Part shown: positions 58,601 to 64,000 of the stretch, piece by piece | How positions within the stretch are numbered: the first letter of the stretch is position 1 | Layout of the letters: each line of letters opens with the position of its first letter | Translations under genes and position numbers: made by a program | The notes under the pieces: generated by a model | What the model saw: only the letters and a program-made list of their open reading frames with translations | Told to the model about the DNA's origin: nothing | The model's database searches: none | Assembly (NCBI GenBank): GCA_029224185.1 | Contig: CM055193.1 | Location: 8,654,359-8,718,358, forward strand | Direction of reading: 5' to 3' | Source of the DNA: Karalla daura | Lineage: Eukaryota > Chordata > Actinopteri > Chaetodontiformes > Leiognathidae | DNA: 64,000 bases

Positions 58601-61420
58601 CGGCCATAAAACACTGGAACAATCTTCCAATATAAGTAGTAACATCCACAAAATTTTAAACCATCTTCCATCTGGCAAAACACTACATGTTGTCACAGCA
58701 AACTCACACACATCTGTAAGGTCATATACTTGTACACAGATGTGTGTAACACACTGTATATGCGCACACTCTACTCTCTCAAAATTTGACTGTTGTATTG
58801 ATTTATTATTGTAGCGGACTTGCTCAAACTTCTTGTGTCTCTGTACATTACATCTCACACTGTTTTATGGCTAAGGTTCATGGTTTTTGTAGCAACTGAG
58901 TCACTGATCCTCCTCAGCCCCTGGAAGAATCCACACAGACATGATAACAATATACTGTATGGCGACACTGACTAAATAATGTAGATACACGTAGACTGTC
59001 AGTGCAGGATGATGAGCAGCTCTGGTGTAGGTAAAACCCGAGCCGCACAACCTCTTCTTGATCTGGAAGGAGACGTGGAGGGATGACAGGGCAGACAAAC
59101 ACAGAAGAAGTGAGCACAGCATGCGCACAGATAGTAGGAGAGACAGACAAACACAAATGCAGAGAGAGGAAGAGACCGGGAGAGAGAGATCATATCATTC
59201 AAACCAGAGAGAGAAAGAGAGAACAGAGCAGAGGAGAGGTGAGGAGAGGCTGAACCTCCTGGGGAACAATGCTCCAGATCCAAATGTCTGGATGATTTAC
59301 CTACACCCAGGACTAATAGAGATTCCTGGACAGCTTGAAGATCCAGCTCAGATGAGTCTGAGTGAGAGGAGCAGGAGGAGAAACCTCTGGACAAACACAC
59401 ACATACACAGCTTGCAACTTGCGTGTAACAGAAACAATAAACGACAGAAGTTAAATGTGGTGTTTATCTCAAGGTCGCGATTTGTTTATGATTTCGTGCT
59501 TGCAGGACTAACGCGGATGACAAGTGGTGAAGATGAGAAGTTCAATCTATCTGTTTACAGCTGGCAACAGCACACGTAAATACAAAAGTAAACCTTGCAT
59601 GATAAACTGTGATCCATTTGATAGCATACAGGCATCCAGATGCGTCCCAGACACAGATGTAACCAGACCATGCTTAATCAATACAGAATGTGGTGGCTGT
59701 TTTATTTACGGTGCACCACAGTTTAAAGAAATGTAAAGGAGCGGAGGTTTTTTTTTTTTTAGTTGAAACAGTAGGAAAACGCAAACCACATGCATTTGCT
59801 ACCGCTTTCATATGTTGCTGTTTGCTAGTATGACATGGTGATTAGCACCGTCGAGTTAGCATGTTCTCTCATGTCTGTGTGGCTTCTTTCTGGGTGCTCA
59901 AGTTTCCGCCACATTACAAAAGCATATATGTTCAGGTCAGCTAGAGACCACTGAGTGCTCCTTTGGAGTGAGTGAGAGAGTGACTGTTGTGTGGTGGCCT
60001 GTCCAGGGTCTATTCCTATTACATGCTGAGATCAGCATGGTGAGACCAGAGCCTAGACGAGAAAAAAAAAAAAGTCTGGAAGCGGGTTCAGGGTGTAAAT
60101 ATTTAAAAATGACCTTGTCTCCTTGAGGACAGAGAAACTCATTTTGAGAAAAAGCATGTCCCCTTAGGAGCATAGCCATACGCAAGAGAAGTGTCTGAAA
60201 ATGACACTGCCAACGACTGGCCTGGCGTGCGTACTGCAGCCCTCCTGGTGTTTCGGATCGTATTCAAAACAGTGATGTCTGCTTGAGGAAATATGGCGAC
60301 TGAAAACAAAACATAATGTTGTAGTGTAAATGCAGCCTGGAAGTCGGCATCAATTTAAAGCTGAACCCACAGACATGAAACTGAGAGTTGCTATCATGAA
60401 AAGCAGCTGTGCCAGTAAGTATGTTTATATTCAAGCTTGATTGAATTTAACGATCCTGATCCTGATTGGGTATTTAATATGGATGTCTATGGGGAGTGAC
60501 TCACAGCTGGGCTCAGTCTTCAGTAGTAATTCGGGGAACATAAACATCGGCATTAGTGGAATTTGTTCAGACAGGCTGCTGCTTGGTCAAAAGTAGAGAA
60601 ATTAATTCAAGCTCAGGTGAAGAGGTCAAGAGAAAACTACTGAAAGTAGGTACTAAAGTAGGCTTTACGTTCCTATAACAAGAGGATTTGAAAAAGGTTC
60701 AGTGATCTTAATCTTCAATGAGTTTCTGCTGACAGACCGTTCTGACCCCGCTATGGGGAAACCCTGGCACCACACGCGATATATGACTTCCCCCTTCTCA
60801 GCTCCAAAGACCCACCAGCAACAAAAAATTTGGAGTCATTTACAATTGTATTGTATAAACTCTTCACACAGCGACACCTACGCTGCCAATCTGGCCCGAG
60901 GTGGAAAGAGGAGGGCCCACAAACAGAGGCCTCGAGTAAAGCTGGCTCCTGCAAACCTGGAGCCTGGAACCAATCAGCGCCCTGGAACAGCATACCCACC
61001 CTCACAGTCAATCAGCCAATCAGCTCAACTCAAGTCTCATTTCCTACAAAGTAACCACAGCTCTGCTTCACATAGTTCCTACCATGACAGATCGCCAAAG
61101 TCTAGAGCATCCTTGAACACAAAGTCTGTTTCATATATGTCAGCCATGTTTCCAGTGTCGTGTGAACATTGTTTTCTTTTCCCATGCATTCACTCTAATC
61201 CTCTCTCCCTGCTTCTGTTTCTGTGCATCTGTGTGTGTGTATGTGTGTGTGTGTGGCGTGGCCCCCAAGCTGCTCTACAGCTCATTTATCAAGGTCTTTA
61301 TTATCCCAAATGGAATGTGCTGAAACCTGTGGTACAAAACATATAATGTATGTCTATATAATACATAACATATGTATGCTGTTCAGCAAATGTGACGTGT
61401 GTGTGTGTGTGTGTTAGTCT

Positions 61421-61681
61421 GTGTCTTTATGGCTCTGTGCACAGCATCACAAGATAAAGTCATAAACTGCAGCCAGTTGATATAAAAAGACACACAGCAG
61501 TCGCAGCAGTGGAGCCAAAATGATTCAATAAATGAGAGAGAAAATCCACAGTACAAAGCTCTGTGAGGCCGACTGTTTTGTACTTCAAAGTCTGGCTAAT
61601 ATCAAAAACAAGGCCACTTGGGCTGCCGACAGCATATTCTGTGGCTTATGGAGGGATTCATCAATTAGATGCATGTTGCGT
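61421..61681. repeat. Direct repeat, copy 1 (about 260 bp)
   Basis: Shares long blocks with 63727-63983, for example GTCTTTATGGCTCTGTGCAC, CAGCATCACAAGATAAAGTC, GTACTTCAAAGTCTGGCTAA and TATCAAAAACAAGGCCACTT, in the same order and orientation. It directly follows a short GT repeat. Confidence 0.9.
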
Positions 61682-63080
61682 GTGTTTTCATAGAGGTTTG
61701 CCATTGAATGTGTGACATTTGTTCCCAAAATAAAAATTAATGATTGTTTCAAATGTGAGTTTAAATGTGCATTTGGTTTCCATTAATGAATGAGGCCTGT
61801 TGGCCAAAGTCTGAGGTCCCGAGGGTGATCAGCCAAACTCACCTGATCATCGTACACAAAACCAAACCCCACCTGATGCCCATCACACACACACATGCTG
61901 TGGGGAGGCTACTGACAGACACACAGGATTACAGTTAATGCAGAGAAAAATGCATCTGAACTGTTCACATGACCTTGGAGACATGACTCAAACGCATTTG
62001 AAACAGACTTGTGCAAAAGGATCTTCTGGATATTGACTATCTATCATGATAGGAACGATCTGAGGCAGAACTGTGGTTGTGTTATCACTAAAGCCTGCTC
62101 CCAAAGCCACAAAAGCTCAACCTTAAATCCTGACCAGCTGCCTCAAGACAAACAAAATGCTTGTAGGGATTCCCCCCCCCCCCAAGAATCTGCTTCACAC
62201 AATTTAGTGTACAAAAAACAGATCACTAATTTGGTTTCACTGATTTTATGCTCACTTATGAGTTGGAAGCCAACTCCAAATTGGAGATGACGCGGCTGTT
62301 ATTCCATCTGGAGACAATATGCTTGAAAATATGTGGGACCTTCCTCTCAACAGGAGGTAAAAAATGTAGAAACTGATACTAAAAGACATTTTATGTTCAT
62401 AGTATATTCTTCCCCAGAGCACTGTGAGTAGCCTGTTTACATTTTTTTCTGTTTTCTTTTTTTCCTCTCCTTTTTCTTTGGACATATCTATCTTCATAAA
62501 TCTGTAGTCCACGTGTGTGTCTGGATATTTTTGAGGAATCAACATGCTATATAATTCTCCACCAGCAGAGGACAGCATGGGACTAGATTTCACCCGAGGT
62601 AGACAGCGTGGACCTGATCACGTGCGTCTCTGAACGAGTGTCCAACACTATCTACCGCCTAAACATAGTAGAAAAGTGATGATTAGTTCTTGTTTAAACA
62701 TATTTTTGAAAGTAAACAAATCATATCAGAAGGAAAAAATGATCTAAAAAGGAAATTAAATCAAATGTTAGTTAAGGAAGGCTTTTGCTATAAAGAAACA
62801 AGTTTGGCTTGTTATCATTGCAAAAAGCACCATGTTTTTCTAATAATTGTAATGGCTCAGTTCCATTCAAGTGTGTGAGTAAGTCATGACTGTGTGTCTG
62901 GAAACCAACCCTGAAATAATCGTTTCATTTTTATACATCTGCGCTTTTCTTACTCAGTGAATAAATAAATTAAAAGATAATAATTAATAACTATGTGCAC
63001 AATAAATGAGGTGAACCAATATATTTGTTCCCAGGGACTCATGACCAGATACTTGAATCTCTACACTGCATGCTGGGAAT

Positions 63081-63083
<3 letters not shown>

Positions 63084-63138
<55 letters not shown>
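63084..63138. repeat. (GT)n microsatellite
   Basis: Long GT repeat located between the two direct-repeat copies. Confidence 0.95.
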
Positions 63139-63726
63139 CCACTGCCTTATCAAAGAAAGATAACTTGTCAGAATGTCTGGATAGCGTCCTGTGAAGATGC
63201 TTGTCAATTCCCAGGAAACCATGGGAAGGAAACAGGTGCTCTACAAAGACCAAAACCATCTGGTGAACACTTGGAAACCATGGCAACTGTGCATGTTTTG
63301 CCATAGAACATTTGCGGCACAATAAAGTGTGCCAATCCATCACCTGGCCCATGCATGTTTAATGCAACAGGCCCACGATGACACCATAAAGCATGTGTGG
63401 ATCTTCTTTTTACTATTAAGTGTCTGTGACTAGAGCTAGTTTGCCTCGTGCATCTTGTTGACAGGCTGCATCATTTCCTATTCATTTAAACAGTTTACTT
63501 GCAGAATGCACTCTTGGCATTGTTCCTCGCTTGACAGATAATATGAGGATCCAGAGATTTGAAGGTTCTTTGTTACTGTATACACATAAAAATCTGTACG
63601 TGTTCGAGCCTCTTTTCCAAAACGCATAAATATATGTTAATATTGTATATGGAAGTGAGGCGGTGCTACATCATTGGAAATGCGTTGTTTTGATGAAACA
63701 CTGGTGTGCATGATGCATGTGTTTGT

Positions 63727-63983
63727 GTGTCTTTATGGCTCTGTGCACAGCATCACAAGATAAAGTCTTAGCCAGCTGATATAAAAAGACACCCAGCAGT
63801 GGCAGCAACAGAGCCAAAATGATTCAGTAAACGAGGGAGCAGAGCCACGCTACAAAGCTCCGTGAAGCTGGCTGTTTTGTACTTCAAAGTCTGGCTAATA
63901 TCAAAAACAAGGCCACTTGGGCCGTCGACAGTCACAAAATACTCTCTGGCTTACGGAGGGATCTATCATTTAAATGCTCGTTG
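63727..63983. repeat. Direct repeat, copy 2 (about 257 bp)
   Basis: Second copy of the 61421-61681 segment, 2.3 kb away. Differences are scattered substitutions and small indels (for example loss of about seven bases after AAGATAAAGTC). Confidence 0.9.
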
Positions 63984-64000
63984 TCCCAGACATTTTGCCA

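Larger units (their letters stand above)
55631..64000. other. Intergenic region upstream of ren
   Basis: About 8.4 kb with no supported gene. It contains a purine-rich patch (about 59060-59250), GT repeats (61228-61257, 61396-61414, 63084-63138), a poly-C (62169-62182) and a direct repeat pair (61421-61681, 63727-63983). Human KISS1 and GOLT1A lie on this side of REN; I searched both strands for a kisspeptin core (FGLR) and found none in this interval. Confidence 0.55.

Noticed and set aside
59058..59579. 173-codon plus-strand ORF rich in Arg, Glu and Gln
   Set aside because: It is a translation of a GAGA-type purine-rich low-complexity stretch.
60702..61346. 214-codon plus-strand ORF
   Set aside because: It has no recognisable domain, ends in GT-repeat-encoded Cys/Val residues, and has biased Ser/His composition without supporting splice or promoter signals. 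A chance ORF is more likely.

Overview
This is a stretch of teleost fish nuclear chromosome. The genes are split into many short exons joined by GT-AG introns, the encoded proteins are clearly vertebrate, and the intergenic DNA carries long (AC)n/(GT)n microsatellites and fish-type transposon remnants (Tc1-like DNA transposon, L2/Rex1-like and RTE/Rex3-like LINE pieces). The species cannot be named from the sequence. No bacterial, viral or CRISPR-type system is present. Exon boundaries below were read by eye; for the five named genes all exons join in phase.

Layout. (1) 1-7257, minus strand: eif2d, a translation factor. Twelve complete coding exons and the start of a thirteenth are present; the C-terminal part lies beyond the left edge. 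(2) 7258-11317: intergenic, with a telomere-like minisatellite, two opposed LINE tails, and an unidentified minus-strand open exon at 9132-9416 whose end is tandemly duplicated. (3) 11318-20017, plus: mapkapk2 (MK2 kinase), complete in ten coding exons, with its 3' UTR to about 20.84 kb. (4) 22990-25097, plus: fibromodulin (fmod), two coding exons. (5) About 26-43 kb: a long accessory region with a three-copy tandem array (31.0-34.0 kb), a TA-flanked MITE (37.06-37.37 kb), a decayed LINE (about 39.96-42.15 kb), a CpG-rich patch and a few weak ORFs. (6) 44218-46800, minus: csf1 (macrophage colony-stimulating factor), signal peptide through transmembrane segment. (7) 46.8-52.3 kb: no gene seen. 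(8) 52313-55483, minus: renin (ren), complete in nine exons, with a good TATA box. (9) 55.6-64 kb: no supported gene; it holds a 0.26-kb direct repeat pair and microsatellites.

The genes are not an operon-like unit. eif2d, mapkapk2, fmod and ren all have human counterparts in 1q32.1, so this is a compacted, rearranged version of that conserved block. From memory of the human map, dyrk3 (between eif2d and mapkapk2), il10 (next to mapkapk2) and prelp/optc (next to fmod) are not seen here, while csf1, at 1p13 in human, sits between fmod and ren. Loss and reshuffling after the teleost genome duplication is a reasonable inference. The most useful open points are the unidentified exon near 9.1-9.8 kb, the basic N-terminus of this fibromodulin, the lack of a dibasic site in the renin prosegment, splice donors embedded in GT repeats, and the tandem array at 31-34 kb.
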